The notes under the pieces are model-generated. The model saw nothing but the letters and a program-made list of their open reading frames with translations. It had not been told where the DNA came from and searched no databases. A DNA stretch of 64,000 nucleotides, from the NCBI GenBank assembly GCA_016937945.1, contig JAFGVP010000093.1:1-64000 (forward strand), in the 5' to 3' direction. The stretch's first letter is position 1, and every line of letters starts with the position of its first letter. Shown piece after piece: positions 27,564-36,949 of this stretch. The position numbers were made by a program, and so were the translations under genes. The stretch comes from Pontiellaceae bacterium (lineage in GTDB: Bacteria > Verrucomicrobiota > Kiritimatiellia > Kiritimatiellales > Pontiellaceae).

Positions 27564-28745
27564 TTAATAATTGATCCGCACGTATTCCTCGGTGCAGTTG
27601 CAGGTATAAACCGTGGCACTCCCCTCACCGAGATTCAGGTTGATGTTTATAGCAAAATCCGTTTGGGAAACCACTTTAATCAGTGCTTCCTGCGGAATAT
27701 CCGACCGCATGCCGCCGCAGACCGCGTGTGTGTCATCATAATGGATGTCTACCTTCTCCTCGACGACCCTTGCCTTTGAATATCCAATGGCATCCATGAT
27801 CCGGCCCCAGTCCGGATAAGTTCCGGCCCACGCCGTTTTATTGAGCATGGAATTGGCAACCGCCCGCGCCGCAAGTTCGGCATCTCCGGCCGATTCGGCG
27901 CCGGACACATTTACCGTGACAAACTTATCCGCTCCTTCGCCGTCATGAACAATCATCATGGCCAGCTCAAAACAGACTTTTTCCAGTTCCGCGCAGAAAA
28001 CAGTCCATTCCGGCGACTCCTCCGTCAGCACCTTGTTTCCGGCCTCGCCATTGGCCAGCGCCAGCACCGTATCATTGGTGCTCTGGTCGCCATCCACGGA
28101 AATCCGGTTAAAACTGGCATCAACCGCCTTTTTCAGCGCGTTCTGCCACGCATGCTGATCCACGGAAGCATCGGTTGTAATGTAGGAGAGCATGGTCGCC
28201 ATGTTCGGCTCAATCATACCGGCTCCTTTAGCGAAACCGACAATACGAACGGCCTTGCCATCGATCCCGAATGCAGAGAAGGAGACTTTTGGGCGGGTGT
28301 CCGTAGTCATCATGGCTTCAGCGGTCTGCTGCACATCAGCCCGAACAGCCTCTTCAAAAAGCTTGCTGATCCCGGAAATAATCTTATCGAGCGGAAGCTG
28401 CGGACCGATCTTGCCGGTCGAACAGACAAAAATTTCCTGCGGATCGCAGCCGACAACCCGCGCCGCCTCCGCGGCCATGTCGCGCGCAGCAACCAGTCCT
28501 TCTGAACCGGTGCAGGCATTCGCGATTCCACTGTTCATCACAATGGCGCGGGCCACGCCGTGCTGAAGATGCTGACGACAGACCTTTACGGGGGCTGCAC
28601 AGACCTGGTTGGTTGTAAAGACTCCGGCAGAAACAGCCGGCACACTGGAAAAAATAAGCGCCATATCCTTGACCCCGCCGGCCTTAATTCCCGCGGAGAT
28701 GCCGGCACACTGAAACCCCTGCGGCAGCGTTACATCCTTATACAT
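27564..28745 (-). CDS. argJ: Glutamate N-acetyltransferase / ornithine acetyltransferase
   Basis: This 393-aa protein has the ArgJ cleavage region MIEPNMATMLSYITTDA (near residue 185-200), where autoproteolysis before the Thr of ATML makes alpha and beta chains, plus FNRISVDGDQSTNDT. It transfers acetyl from acetylornithine to glutamate, recycling the acetyl group. Whether it is also an N-acetylglutamate synthase cannot be told from the sequence. It is the first of the arg genes in this cluster, about 110 bases after rpsI and behind its terminator, with an AAAGGACG ribosome-binding site. No ArgR-type box was recognised upstream. Confidence 0.96.
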   Translation of the reverse strand: MYKDVTLPQGFQCAGISAGIKAGGVKDMALIFSSVPAVSAGVFTTNQVCAAPVKVCRQHLQHGVARAIVMNSGIANACTGSEGLVAARDMAAEAARVVGCDPQEIFVCSTGKIGPQLPLDKIISGISKLFEEAVRADVQQTAEAMMTTDTRPKVSFSAFGIDGKAVRIVGFAKGAGMIEPNMATMLSYITTDASVDQHAWQNALKKAVDASFNRISVDGDQSTNDTVLALANGEAGNKVLTEESPEWTVFCAELEKVCFELAMMIVHDGEGADKFVTVNVSGAESAGDAELAARAVANSMLNKTAWAGTYPDWGRIMDAIGYSKARVVEEKVDIHYDDTHAVCGGMRSDIPQEALIKVVSQTDFAININLNLGEGSATVYTCNCTEEYVRINY

Positions 28746-28808
28746 AACATCGTCCTTTTACACGTCGTGAAAGCGTGGATTAAAATGGTTTTTAGAGGGT
28801 TGGAAAAC

Positions 28809-28840
28809 AAAAAAAGCCCCCCGGCACCGGGAGGCTTTTG
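28809..28840 (-). terminator. Rho-independent terminator after rpsI
   Basis: On the minus strand a GC-rich hairpin (AGCCTCCCGG ... CCGGGGGGCT) is followed by seven T. It lies 20 bases beyond the rpsI stop and separates the ribosomal operon from argJ. Confidence 0.88.
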
Positions 28841-28859
28841 GAATCGCAGCTTCCAGCGA

Positions 28860-29258
28860 TTAACGCTTGGAGAACTGGAACCGCTTGCGGGCACCCGGCT
28901 GACCCGGTTTTTTACGTTCCTTCATACGCGCATCGCGGCTGAGGTATCCACCCTTCTTGAGCACGGACTTCAGTTCCTCGTCAGAGGAAGCCAATGCACG
29001 GGCAACAGCATGCACAACTGCTCCGCACTGTCCGGACTTACCACCGCCCTTGACGATGGCGACGATGTCATACTTGCCTACCACACCGGCAGTTTCGAAC
29101 GGCTTCTTGAGCAGTTCCTGCTGCAGAGCGGTTTCAAAGTACTTGTTGGCTTCGAGTCCGTTCACCATGATGGATCCGGAACCTTCGGAAACGCGCACGC
29201 GGGCAACGGAGGTCTTACGACGGCCGGTGGCTGCAAATGTCAGAGTATCTTTTGCCAT
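28860..29258 (-). CDS. rpsI: 30S ribosomal protein S9
   Basis: The 132-aa protein shows the S9 pattern: ATGRRKTSVARVRV at the start, GGGKSGQCGAVVHAVARAL in the middle, and the basic tail ending KRFQFSKR that reaches the ribosomal P-site tRNA. The length is normal. It follows rplM by 15 bases, the universal bacterial L13-S9 pair. Confidence 0.98.
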   Translation of the reverse strand: MAKDTLTFAATGRRKTSVARVRVSEGSGSIMVNGLEANKYFETALQQELLKKPFETAGVVGKYDIVAIVKGGGKSGQCGAVVHAVARALASSDEELKSVLKKGGYLSRDARMKERKKPGQPGARKRFQFSKR

Positions 29259-29273
29259 GATAATTTATCCTGC

Positions 29274-29708
29274 TTAGAAGTTGAGTTCCAGGGGCTTGAC
29301 CTGCTGGGCTTCATGCGGGTGGGTTGCACCGGCATACACCTTCAGGCGCTTCAGCGTCTGGCGGGACTGACGGTTTGCCGGAAGCATTCCCTTTACAGCC
29401 TGCTCGATGATGCGCTCCGGATTTTTCTCACGGATATCCTTGGCCTTGGTTTCGGTCAGGCCGCTGTTATATCCGGAAAAATCCTGATAGATCTTATTGT
29501 TTTCCTTGTTGCCGGTCAGCTTGATCTTATCAGCGTTAACAACAACAACAAATGCGCCGGTGTCCACATGCGGGGTATACGTGGGCTTATCACGGCCACG
29601 CAGTACATCGGCAATCAGAACCGCCAGGCGGCCTGCGGGCTTGTCGGTCGCGTCGACGACAAACCATTCACGTTTGATATCAGCCTCTTTGGGCATAAAA
29701 GTTTTCAT
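29274..29708 (-). CDS. rplM: 50S ribosomal protein L13
   Basis: The frame is 144 aa from ATG at 29706-29708, which has AGAGGACG upstream; an earlier in-frame start 12 codons ahead lacks support and would overlap the promoter. WFVVDATDKPAGRLAVLIADVLRGRDK and PERIIEQAVKGMLPANRQSRQTLKRLKVYAGATHPHEAQ identify L13. It is the first gene of the rplM-rpsI operon. Confidence 0.97.
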   Translation of the reverse strand: MKTFMPKEADIKREWFVVDATDKPAGRLAVLIADVLRGRDKPTYTPHVDTGAFVVVVNADKIKLTGNKENNKIYQDFSGYNSGLTETKAKDIREKNPERIIEQAVKGMLPANRQSRQTLKRLKVYAGATHPHEAQQVKPLELNF

Positions 29709-29754
29709 TAAAACGTCCTCTTGCTCGGTTCGGTACAAACACAAGGTCGGGGAA

Positions 29755-29781
29755 GTTATAGTAGCCGGGCAGGCGTGTCAA
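29755..29781 (-). promoter_or_regulatory. Sigma70-type promoter for rplM-rpsI
   Basis: On the minus strand TTGACA (29776-29781) and TATAAC (29755-29760) are separated by 15 bases, slightly short, about 47 bases upstream of the rplM ATG. Confidence 0.6.
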
Positions 29782-29841
29782 CCCCTCTGCGCAAGAAGTT
29801 TATTGTTTTTCCGCGACCATTTCCCGTGCTATAAGCCGACC

Positions 29842-30492
29842 ATGAGATTTGCGCTGACCAAAGAGAAGACCTGCCGGAGGCTTACAGGAACCGGATGGGT
29901 GTTGTTTATACTGCTTTTTCTCATACTTTCCAGTGCTTTTCTGCTTAATCTCTACCCCTTTCTGGCCCCCGAAAAAGCACCTCATTCGGGAATGATGGTT
30001 GTCGAGGGATGGATTCACGACTTCGCGCTTGATGAAGCAGCCGCCCTGTATAAAAGCGGAAAATATTCGTACATTATCTGTACGGGAACCCCGATTGAAA
30101 CCGGAAGCTACATCCAATCGTTCAAATCCTATCCGGAAATGACGGCGACCCGCCTGCGACATCTCGGCATTCCGGAAGGGGAGATTATCATCAGCATTGC
30201 CGACGAAATGGATAAAGACCGGACCTATCGCTCGGCAGAGGCGCTGCGAGAATCCATTATCGCCTTCAATCTGGAAGGTCATGATCTTCACCTGATCAGC
30301 GTCGGACCGCACGGCCGGCGCAGCCGAATGCTTTTCCAGAAGGCCCTTGGCCCGGACTACCACATCGGCGTCACCTGTCTCGATGACTGGAGCTACGACA
30401 AGAAAAACTGGTACCGCTGCTCTGAGGGCGTGCGAACCGTGGTCGGCGAACTGATTGCATACATATATGCCAAACTCTTTTTTCATCCATGA
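29842..30492 (+). CDS. DUF218 (YdcF/SanA-like) membrane-anchored protein
   Basis: Of a longer open frame, the part from ATG 29842 is coding: it begins with a basic segment and one hydrophobic helix (residues about 17-38, WVLFILLFLILSSAFLLNLY). A DUF218 fold follows: MMVVEGWIHDFALDEAAALYKSGKYSYIICTG near 50-83 and TATRLRHLGIPEGEII near 100. The protein is 216 aa. YdcF/SanA/ElyC relatives act on envelope or lipid-carrier metabolism, but their reaction is not settled. The earlier part of the frame overlaps the divergent rplM gene and its promoter and was left out. Its stop overlaps the following diguanylate-cyclase start (ATGA). Confidence 0.8.
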   Translation: MRFALTKEKTCRRLTGTGWVLFILLFLILSSAFLLNLYPFLAPEKAPHSGMMVVEGWIHDFALDEAAALYKSGKYSYIICTGTPIETGSYIQSFKSYPEMTATRLRHLGIPEGEIIISIADEMDKDRTYRSAEALRESIIAFNLEGHDLHLISVGPHGRRSRMLFQKALGPDYHIGVTCLDDWSYDKKNWYRCSEGVRTVVGELIAYIYAKLFFHP

Positions 30493-30986
30493 ACATGAGC
30501 GATCCTGAGATACCCATGCCCTTTTGGATCACTCTGCTTGCACTGGCCGATCAGGCCACGCGTGACCCGCTGACCGGACTTTATAACCGCCGCTATTTTG
30601 ATGAAACCCTCACAGACCACATCGAAGCCGCCAAACGATATAATCGGGAGCTTTCTCTGATCCTGCTTGATCTCGATCATTTCAAGCGAATCAACGATGC
30701 CCTGGGACACGAGGCCGGCGACGCCGCACTGCGCCAGTTCGCCGACAAACTTAAAGTCACGGCCCGGGCCGCCGATATCGTCTGCCGAATCGGCGGAGAT
30801 GAATTTGCCGTCATCCTGCCGGAAACCGGCGAAAAGCAGGCCCGAATATTTTTTGAACGCCTCCACGCCACCTCGAACACCGTTAATGCACTGCCTTCAG
30901 CAACCGCAGGTATCGCAGCCCTCCCCTGCGAAAATCTATTCGCGACGGCCGATGCGGCACTTATGAATCAAAAACAACGTCGCTGA
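30489..30986 (+). CDS. Minimal GGDEF diguanylate cyclase
   Basis: The 165-aa protein is almost only a GGDEF domain: DPLTGLYNRRYFDE (26-39), LILLDLDHFKRINDALGHEAGD (57-78), the inhibitory-site RAAD at 93-96 and the catalytic GGDEF at 102-106. Active- and I-site residues are intact, so c-di-GMP synthesis with product inhibition is expected. There is no sensor or membrane domain. Start overlap with the DUF218 gene suggests coupling, and the pair may be regulated together. No c-di-GMP receptor or EAL/HD-GYP enzyme is visible in the window. Confidence 0.9.
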   Translation: MNMSDPEIPMPFWITLLALADQATRDPLTGLYNRRYFDETLTDHIEAAKRYNRELSLILLDLDHFKRINDALGHEAGDAALRQFADKLKVTARAADIVCRIGGDEFAVILPETGEKQARIFFERLHATSNTVNALPSATAGIAALPCENLFATADAALMNQKQRR

Positions 30987-31059
30987 TTAATTGCCCCCGG
31001 AATCTTCTGCCGTGCCGGCACCGGATAGTGCTCGACAGAATACACAGATAAAAGTATAA

Positions 31060-31076
31060 GTGTTTTAACAAAACAC
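31060..31076 (+). promoter_or_regulatory. Perfect 7-bp inverted repeat before the beta-helix gene
   Basis: GTGTTTT and AAAACAC are separated by AAC, 17-33 bases before the beta-helix gene's ATG. This could be an operator or a weak mRNA hairpin just upstream of its AGGGGG ribosome-binding site (about 31082-31087). Confidence 0.4.
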
Positions 31077-31092
31077 AGCATAGGGGGTAACA

Positions 31093-34000
31093 ATGAAGCA
31101 TTTACTGCATGACGCACTACTCTTCTGCATTATGGCAGCGCTTCCTGTGGAAGCCACGAACTATTACGTCGACAGCAACCAGCCGGATGACTCGGAATCC
31201 GGACTCTCTTGGTCGACCGCCAAGAAAACCATTCAGGCCGCAGTCAACAGTGCCGCCTCCTCGGATACGATCTACGTGGCGGCAGGAACCTACATCGAAG
31301 GCGCAACCATTACGCCCGGTTATTCGGTCAGCAACCGGGTCTATGTTTCAAAAGCCATCACCATCGAGGCCGTTGACGGCCCGGAACTCACGATGATTGC
31401 CGGCACACCGGCAACCGGTGGAGATCTGGGAACTGATGCGACCCGCGGCATGTTTGTCGGCAACGTAAACGCCCACATCATCGGCTTCACCTTCACCAAC
31501 GGATATACCTCCGCTTCGGGTAACTTTCACGACAGTTGCGGCGGCGGACTCTGCGCGGATAACTATTCATCCGTCGTTATCAGCAACTGTATTTTCATTC
31601 ATAACAAAGCCTACAGCGGTGGCGGCTTCAGCGGATGGGGCACCGCCTACGACTGCTCATTCATCCAGAACACCGCCACAGGAGACGGAGGCGGAGCAAA
31701 TGCGGCACTGACAGCATACGACTGTCTTTTCACCAACAACACGGCCTCGCAATACGGCGGAGGATCCAGCGCAGGAACCATGTATCGCTGCACCTTCGTC
31801 TCCAACCACGCTAATTCAGGCGGAGGCATGATTAACGGCATCGTCTACGATTGCGTCTTTGATCACAACTCGGCGGCCACGGGCGGCGGAAAGTATTATG
31901 GCCAGGCCTATGACTGCACCTTCATCAACAACACGGTCTCTTACTATGGAGGGGGAACATACGAAGGAATCGTGACAGACTGCATTATCAGCAACAACAC
32001 TGCCAAATCCGGGGGCGGCGCCGCCAACGGAAAACTGTCCGGCTGCCTGATTATCAATAACCGCTGTTCGGATTACGGCGGCGGCATGGCAGCAAATTCC
32101 GGCGATTATGCGACCAACTGCACCTTCCGCGGAAACAATGCCAGCTACGGGGGCGGCATGTACAACGGCGATGCCTATAACTGCGACTTTATCGAAAACT
32201 CCTGTTACTACCAAGGGGGCGGCATTCGCAGCACCACGGCAAAAAACTGCCTGATATCCGGCAATACCTCCCGCCAACAGGGCGGAGGCACCTATCAGTC
32301 CACCGTGGCAAACTGTACCATCACCGCCAATTCGGCGGAATACTCCGGAGGCGGAGCATATCAGGGTACGCTAAACAACAGCATCGCCTGGTACAACAGC
32401 GCGCCCGACTACCCGAATATACAAAGCGCGGGCGCAAACTACACCTGTTCCCCGGCGGTCAGCCACGGCAGCAACGGATGCATCACCAACGAACCGCTCA
32501 TGGCGTCCCACTCCCACCTGCAGACTGGATCACCCTGCATAGGAGCCGGCAGCGTAAATTACCTGTCCGGAAGTGATCTGGATGGAGACCCATGGGGTTC
32601 GCCGCCTCCCATGGGCTGTGACGAGCCGGACTCCATTCATGATGGACTGATTGATCTCAACCTGAGCATATCGGCCACGGAAATTCTGACCGGCATGAAT
32701 GTCACAATTACTTCGGTCATCATCGGGCAGTGCAGCCGGATCACCCTTGATCTGGATGACGGCACCGTGCTGACAAACGCTCTCGGACCAATCAGTCGGT
32801 CATGGGCGACCAGCGGAACGAAACAGATCGTACTGACCGCCTATAACGATAACTTTCCCTCGGGCATCTCCATCATCCGGGAAATTAAAACGTCCACAAT
32901 GGAAGAAGCAGCCATCCGCGTTGCCCCAACCGGCAACGATGCCAACGACGGATCGAGCTGGGCTCTCGCCAAAGCCACGATTCAGGCAGGCATTGATGCC
33001 CAGGCGTTTCCCGGCGGGAGCGTGCTTGTCTCCAACGGCACCTACGTGCTGAGTGAGCGCATTCAAGTGAACAAAGACATAACCGTGCGAAGCCTGAGCG
33101 GTCCGGCGCAAACCATCGTCGACGGCAACGGCGTCACCGGCTGTTTCTATCTGGATGACGTCCTCTGTTCCCTTGAAGGCTTTACCATCACCAACGGCTA
33201 CGAGAGTTACGACTACGGCGCCGGAGTTTTCTGCTACGACATCCATGAGCAGGTGGTTTCGAACTGCATCATTACCGGGAACATCAACGAGGACAGCGAC
33301 GGAGGCGGCATGTATTACGGCATCGCCATCCATTGCATTTTCGACGGCAACCGGGCACCGGAGGGATATGGCGGCGGCCTGATGTATGGACGGGCATATA
33401 ACTGCCTCTTCATCAACAATTCCGCCTACTATGGCGGAGGGGCCAGCGACTGCGAATTGACCTATTGCACCGTAGCCGCCAATGCCGCCGAATACGAGGG
33501 AGGCGGAACCTACTACGGCTACATGACCAACTGCATTGTCTGGAACAACACCTCCACCAATTACGGAGATCGATATCCAAACGCATACGGCACTGACGGC
33601 ATGTACAGCTGTTGCTCCGAACTGGAACACGGGGAATACGGCTGTATCACCAATGCTCCATTGTTTGCATGCCAGAACATCGGAAACTACCGGCTCTCAG
33701 CCGGCTCGCCCTGCATTGATACCGGAACCAATCTCTTCATGGTTGTATTGGATCTCGACGGAAATGCCCGACTGGCCGGAGCCCGATCCGACATGGGCGC
33801 ATATGAGTATTCCGGGGAGCCGGATAGCGACGCCGATGGCTTGCCGGACAGTTGGGAAAGCGAATATTACGGCAATGCCACCAATGCGGTTCCATCAGCG
33901 ATGGCAGCCAACGGAATCAACACCATCAGAGAGTGCTACACCGCGGATATCGACCCGACAAATCCCGAGGCCCGGTTCGTGATACTTGAACTGAGCAACG

Positions 34001-34182
34001 GAGAGCTGGTTTTTGATTCATCCGAAAACCGCAGCTATCTCCTGCTGATGAGCACCAACCTGCCGGAAGGCGTCTGGCTGCCGATTGAAGGTCCTCGGTC
34101 CGGCGCAGGAACCAACGATACCATGACGGCGCCGGCAACGCTGCCTCATGGCTATTACCGCCTGCAAGTCGAGGTGCCGTAA
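31093..34182 (+). CDS. Secreted right-handed parallel beta-helix protein (1,029 aa)
   Basis: A signal peptide (residues about 1-21) precedes a YYVDSNQPDD-type head and two beta-helix blocks, about 110-460 and 610-900. Each coil of about 20-25 residues carries GGG and xDCxFxxNxA motifs, as in Pmp/choice-of-anchor Q-like surface proteins. A short PKD-like stretch (about 510-600) separates the two blocks. DSDADGLPDSWE (near 915) resembles a calcium-binding thrombospondin-type loop. The C-terminal 70 residues form a small beta domain; there is no autotransporter barrel or LPXTG. Many Cys occur at fixed coil positions. It is probably exported; polysaccharide binding or adhesion is a guess, and no lyase active site was recognised. 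It stands alone, convergent with the chromate transporter genes 10 bases away. Confidence 0.85.
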   Translation: MKHLLHDALLFCIMAALPVEATNYYVDSNQPDDSESGLSWSTAKKTIQAAVNSAASSDTIYVAAGTYIEGATITPGYSVSNRVYVSKAITIEAVDGPELTMIAGTPATGGDLGTDATRGMFVGNVNAHIIGFTFTNGYTSASGNFHDSCGGGLCADNYSSVVISNCIFIHNKAYSGGGFSGWGTAYDCSFIQNTATGDGGGANAALTAYDCLFTNNTASQYGGGSSAGTMYRCTFVSNHANSGGGMINGIVYDCVFDHNSAATGGGKYYGQAYDCTFINNTVSYYGGGTYEGIVTDCIISNNTAKSGGGAANGKLSGCLIINNRCSDYGGGMAANSGDYATNCTFRGNNASYGGGMYNGDAYNCDFIENSCYYQGGGIRSTTAKNCLISGNTSRQQGGGTYQSTVANCTITANSAEYSGGGAYQGTLNNSIAWYNSAPDYPNIQSAGANYTCSPAVSHGSNGCITNEPLMASHSHLQTGSPCIGAGSVNYLSGSDLDGDPWGSPPPMGCDEPDSIHDGLIDLNLSISATEILTGMNVTITSVIIGQCSRITLDLDDGTVLTNALGPISRSWATSGTKQIVLTAYNDNFPSGISIIREIKTSTMEEAAIRVAPTGNDANDGSSWALAKATIQAGIDAQAFPGGSVLVSNGTYVLSERIQVNKDITVRSLSGPAQTIVDGNGVTGCFYLDDVLCSLEGFTITNGYESYDYGAGVFCYDIHEQVVSNCIITGNINEDSDGGGMYYGIAIHCIFDGNRAPEGYGGGLMYGRAYNCLFINNSAYYGGGASDCELTYCTVAANAAEYEGGGTYYGYMTNCIVWNNTSTNYGDRYPNAYGTDGMYSCCSELEHGEYGCITNAPLFACQNIGNYRLSAGSPCIDTGTNLFMVVLDLDGNARLAGARSDMGAYEYSGEPDSDADGLPDSWESEYYGNATNAVPSAMAANGINTIRECYTADIDPTNPEARFVILELSNGELVFDSSENRSYLLLMSTNLPEGVWLPIEGPRSGAGTNDTMTAPATLPHGYYRLQVEVP

Positions 34183-34192
34183 TCGGACATTA

Positions 34193-34711
34193 TTAAAGAA
34201 ACAGCATGCCGGCCACAGCGGAACCGATCACCAGAAAAACAGGATGAACCTTCCATCGGGCAATGAGCAGACAGCAAAGGAGCGCAATCGCCATGGTCGC
34301 CGGGCGGACCAGCGCAACTTCCCCGATATTCCATGCAGCAGCCGCAATCAGCCCGAGCACGGCAGGCCGCAGCCCTTTAAAAAGCGCCTGCGCGTTCGGC
34401 CGGTCATAGAAATGGAAGAAAAACCGGGCAAAGAGAATCATGAGAATCATTCCCGGAAGCGCGACGGCCACGGTGGCCAGCACCGCGCCCGCAACGCCGC
34501 CGGTCTCGAATCCAACAAAAGTCGCCAGATTGATCGCGATCGGCCCCGGTGTGCTCTGCGAAATTGCAATCAGATCAGCAAACCGCTCCGTGGTCATCCA
34601 ACCTCGTCGCTCAACCTCGTGCTGAAGGAAGGAAAGGACCGCGTATCCGCCGCCAAAGGCAAAGATCCCGATGGCTGAAAACGAGGTAAGCAGCTGGAAA
34701 AACACATTCAT
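34193..34711 (-). CDS. Chromate transporter family protein, second half (CHR domain)
   Basis: This 172-aa membrane protein is a single CHR domain: FAFGGGYAVLSFLQHE (about 17-32), the ISQSTPGPIAINLATFVG signature (49-66), and several hydrophobic helices. It overlaps the preceding CHR gene by 4 bases. Two-gene, short-chain ChrA systems work as heterodimers; natural substrates may be anions other than chromate. No chrB or resistance context is present. Confidence 0.9.
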   Translation of the reverse strand: MNVFFQLLTSFSAIGIFAFGGGYAVLSFLQHEVERRGWMTTERFADLIAISQSTPGPIAINLATFVGFETGGVAGAVLATVAVALPGMILMILFARFFFHFYDRPNAQALFKGLRPAVLGLIAAAAWNIGEVALVRPATMAIALLCCLLIARWKVHPVFLVIGSAVAGMLFL

Positions 34712-35268
34712 GACTGCGCCGCCCCTTTCCGGAAAAGCAGGAGCCCCAGCAGGCAGCCGGATAAAATCATCAAAACCGGATGCAGATGAAGCACTACAAT
34801 CGCAAGGAACACCGCGATCGTGATGATTACCTTGGCCACGGAATCCACCGATTTACGGGCCACCTGCACAACAGCCATCGCGATCATCGCAACAACGGCG
34901 GCACGAATACCGGAAAATGCCTTCTGCACCAGCGGCAGATCAAAGTATGGCGTCAGGAATGCGGCCACGAACAGAATGACCACCAGCGATGGCGTGGCCA
35001 TGCCGGCTGCCGCAACAAACGCCCCCGCAATACCGCGCTTGCGATATCCGATCAGCGTAACCGTATTCATCGCAATAATGCCTGGAACGGATTGACCGAG
35101 CGCATAATAGTCGATCATCTCCTCGTCCGAAATCCAGCAGCGTCCTTCAACCACTTCGCTTCGCAGCATGGGGAACATCACATAGCCGCCACCGATCGTG
35201 ACGGCGCTGATCCGCAGGAATACGCCGTAGATTTCCAAAAGTGCGGGAGCTGGGGGTGATTTAGACAT
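34708..35268 (-). CDS. Chromate transporter family protein, first half (CHR domain)
   Basis: The 186-aa CHR protein starts at ATG 35266-35268; a longer frame upstream runs into the serA terminator and lacks family features. It has the signature TIGGGYVMFPMLRSEVVE (near 23-40), ALGQSVPGIIAMNTVTLIGYRKRG (61-84), and four to six hydrophobic segments. It pairs with the overlapping second CHR gene to make the equivalent of one full-length ChrA. Confidence 0.9.
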   Translation of the reverse strand: MSKSPPAPALLEIYGVFLRISAVTIGGGYVMFPMLRSEVVEGRCWISDEEMIDYYALGQSVPGIIAMNTVTLIGYRKRGIAGAFVAAAGMATPSLVVILFVAAFLTPYFDLPLVQKAFSGIRAAVVAMIAMAVVQVARKSVDSVAKVIITIAVFLAIVVLHLHPVLMILSGCLLGLLLFRKGAAQS

Positions 35269-35318
35269 GCGCAGAACGTAAGCCAATGACCGGCACGGCG
35301 AAAAGCCCTGTCTACATG

Positions 35319-35346
35319 AAAAAAGCCGCACCGGCAACGGTGCGGC
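35319..35346 (-). terminator. Rho-independent terminator after serA
   Basis: A perfect 9-bp stem (arms 35325-35333 and 35338-35346, 4-base loop) is followed by six T on the minus strand, 26 bases past the serA stop. Confidence 0.93.
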
Positions 35347-35371
35347 CCATGCCATGCAGGCAGGAGGCTGC

Positions 35372-36949
35372 CTAGAAGTTCACACACGAAGCGTGCAGCG
35401 CTTCGATCTGTGCAGCAATCTTTTCTACTATCGCAGCATCCACCTTCTGGTTGATCTTCATCAGGGCCAGCGAGTGTGCACCGGAAGGATCATGCGGATT
35501 GCGCATGTCCGCAATATTGATATCCGCTTCCGCCAGCGCCTTGCCGATCTGGCCGATCACGCCCGGACGGTCCTTGTAGATAAAGAGCACAGCGGTCCCG
35601 ACCGGCTCGAAGTAGAGCTTATCGAAGTCGTTGATGCGCGAAATCATCATATTGCCTTCCGCCACGGTACCACGCACGCTGATGCGCTGAAAATGGGCGG
35701 CATCCAGCGACGTAGTGATGTCCACGGTGATGGAATTGCCATATCCCTTGCTGGCGTCCGTATCGCGATTGAAATACTCAACCCCCATCTCCTTGAGGTA
35801 TTCGAGGGCGGCGTCATAGCCGAGCGTACGATCAAAATCATCGCTGAGCGCGGCAACAATCTGCACCAACAGCCAGTCGCCGAACTTGGCGAGGTCGCCA
35901 TAGAAGCTCGTTTCGATCAGCTTCATCTGCTTATTACCGCCTGCGATGCCGCGGCAAAGATGAGCCAGCGCATAGGCCAGTTCGCTGTAGGCCTTGTCGA
36001 GTCCTTCCGGAACATCGCGATTCACCACATACGAAGCAATCCCCTTGTCATCATAACCGATCAGCTGAGTGGCCGAGCGCAACGCCGCATTATAGTTGGC
36101 CTCGTTGGTACTGGCACCCAGATGCGGCAGCATAATGTCCGCAACATCAGCGATCGGCTTGGGACCGGCTTCATCCTTCGGATACACATCGTTCAGGTAG
36201 CGCAGGCCCTTGTCCGCCTTGAGAGCACGCAGGTCATCCTCATTAATGATGCCGGCACGGGCGCAATTGATCAGCGTGGCGCCATTCTTCATCCGGGCCA
36301 GCAGCGACTTATTGATAATTCCGCGGGTTTCATCGTTTTCCGGCATATGCAGGGAAACATAGTCGCACTTTTCAAAGATTTCGGTCAGCTCAGCCGACTC
36401 GGCTTTCAGATCGCGGGCGCGTTCATCGGAGAGGAACGGATCAAACGCCAGCACCTTGACGTCGAAGCCGGACAGACGCTTGGCCACCAACTGACCGATG
36501 GCACCGAATCCGACGATACCGACGGTCTTGCCGGTAATTTCCCTGCCCATGAAGATTTTCTTTTCCCACTTCCCTTCGCGGGTGGACGCATCGGCGGGAA
36601 CCACGTGGCGGGCATCCGCCAGCATCAGGGCAATCACCTCTTCTGCCACCGCGTTGGCGTTGGCACCCGGGGTGTTCATCACATCCACGTTCTTCGAACG
36701 CGCATACTTGATATCGATGGTGTTATATCCGGCGCCGGCACGAATAATCACCTTGAGGGACGGCATGGCATCAATGATTTCCGCCGTAACCTTTTCCGAG
36801 CGGACGATCAGGGCATACGTATCCGGATGCTGCGATGCCAGGGCACTGAGTTCGGCGGAATCATCCTGCACGACTTCATAGTTTCCATGCTTGTTGAGTG
36901 TTTCCCGCGCGACGGGATGCAGCTTGGTCGGGATCAGTACCTTTTTCAT
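35372..36949 (-). CDS. serA: D-3-phosphoglycerate dehydrogenase
   Basis: The 525-aa protein has a Rossmann NAD site GIVGFGAIGQLVAKRLSGFDVKV (near residues 145-165), the conserved NCARAGIINEDDL segment (near 230), an intermediate substrate-binding domain and a C-terminal ACT domain (about 450-525, VLFIYKDRPGVIGQIGKALAEADINIADM). This is the long SerA type that starts serine synthesis from 3-phosphoglycerate; the ACT domain usually senses serine. It is monocistronic with its own terminator. A 539-aa reading frame on the opposite strand is a shadow. Confidence 0.96.
   Translation of the reverse strand: MKKVLIPTKLHPVARETLNKHGNYEVVQDDSAELSALASQHPDTYALIVRSEKVTAEIIDAMPSLKVIIRAGAGYNTIDIKYARSKNVDVMNTPGANANAVAEEVIALMLADARHVVPADASTREGKWEKKIFMGREITGKTVGIVGFGAIGQLVAKRLSGFDVKVLAFDPFLSDERARDLKAESAELTEIFEKCDYVSLHMPENDETRGIINKSLLARMKNGATLINCARAGIINEDDLRALKADKGLRYLNDVYPKDEAGPKPIADVADIMLPHLGASTNEANYNAALRSATQLIGYDDKGIASYVVNRDVPEGLDKAYSELAYALAHLCRGIAGGNKQMKLIETSFYGDLAKFGDWLLVQIVAALSDDFDRTLGYDAALEYLKEMGVEYFNRDTDASKGYGNSITVDITTSLDAAHFQRISVRGTVAEGNMMISRINDFDKLYFEPVGTAVLFIYKDRPGVIGQIGKALAEADINIADMRNPHDPSGAHSLALMKINQKVDAAIVEKIAAQIEALHASCVNF

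Noticed and set aside
28746-28808. ArgR operator upstream of argJ
   Set aside because: No 18-bp ARG-box-like palindrome could be recognised.
29497-29841. Longer N-terminus for the DUF218 protein
   Set aside because: The extension overlaps rplM and its promoter on the other strand and lacks domain features; the membrane-helix start at 29842 is natural.
32800-33630. 276-aa frame on the minus strand over the beta-helix gene
   Set aside because: Its Ala/Val-rich periodicity mirrors the Gly-rich repeats of the real gene.
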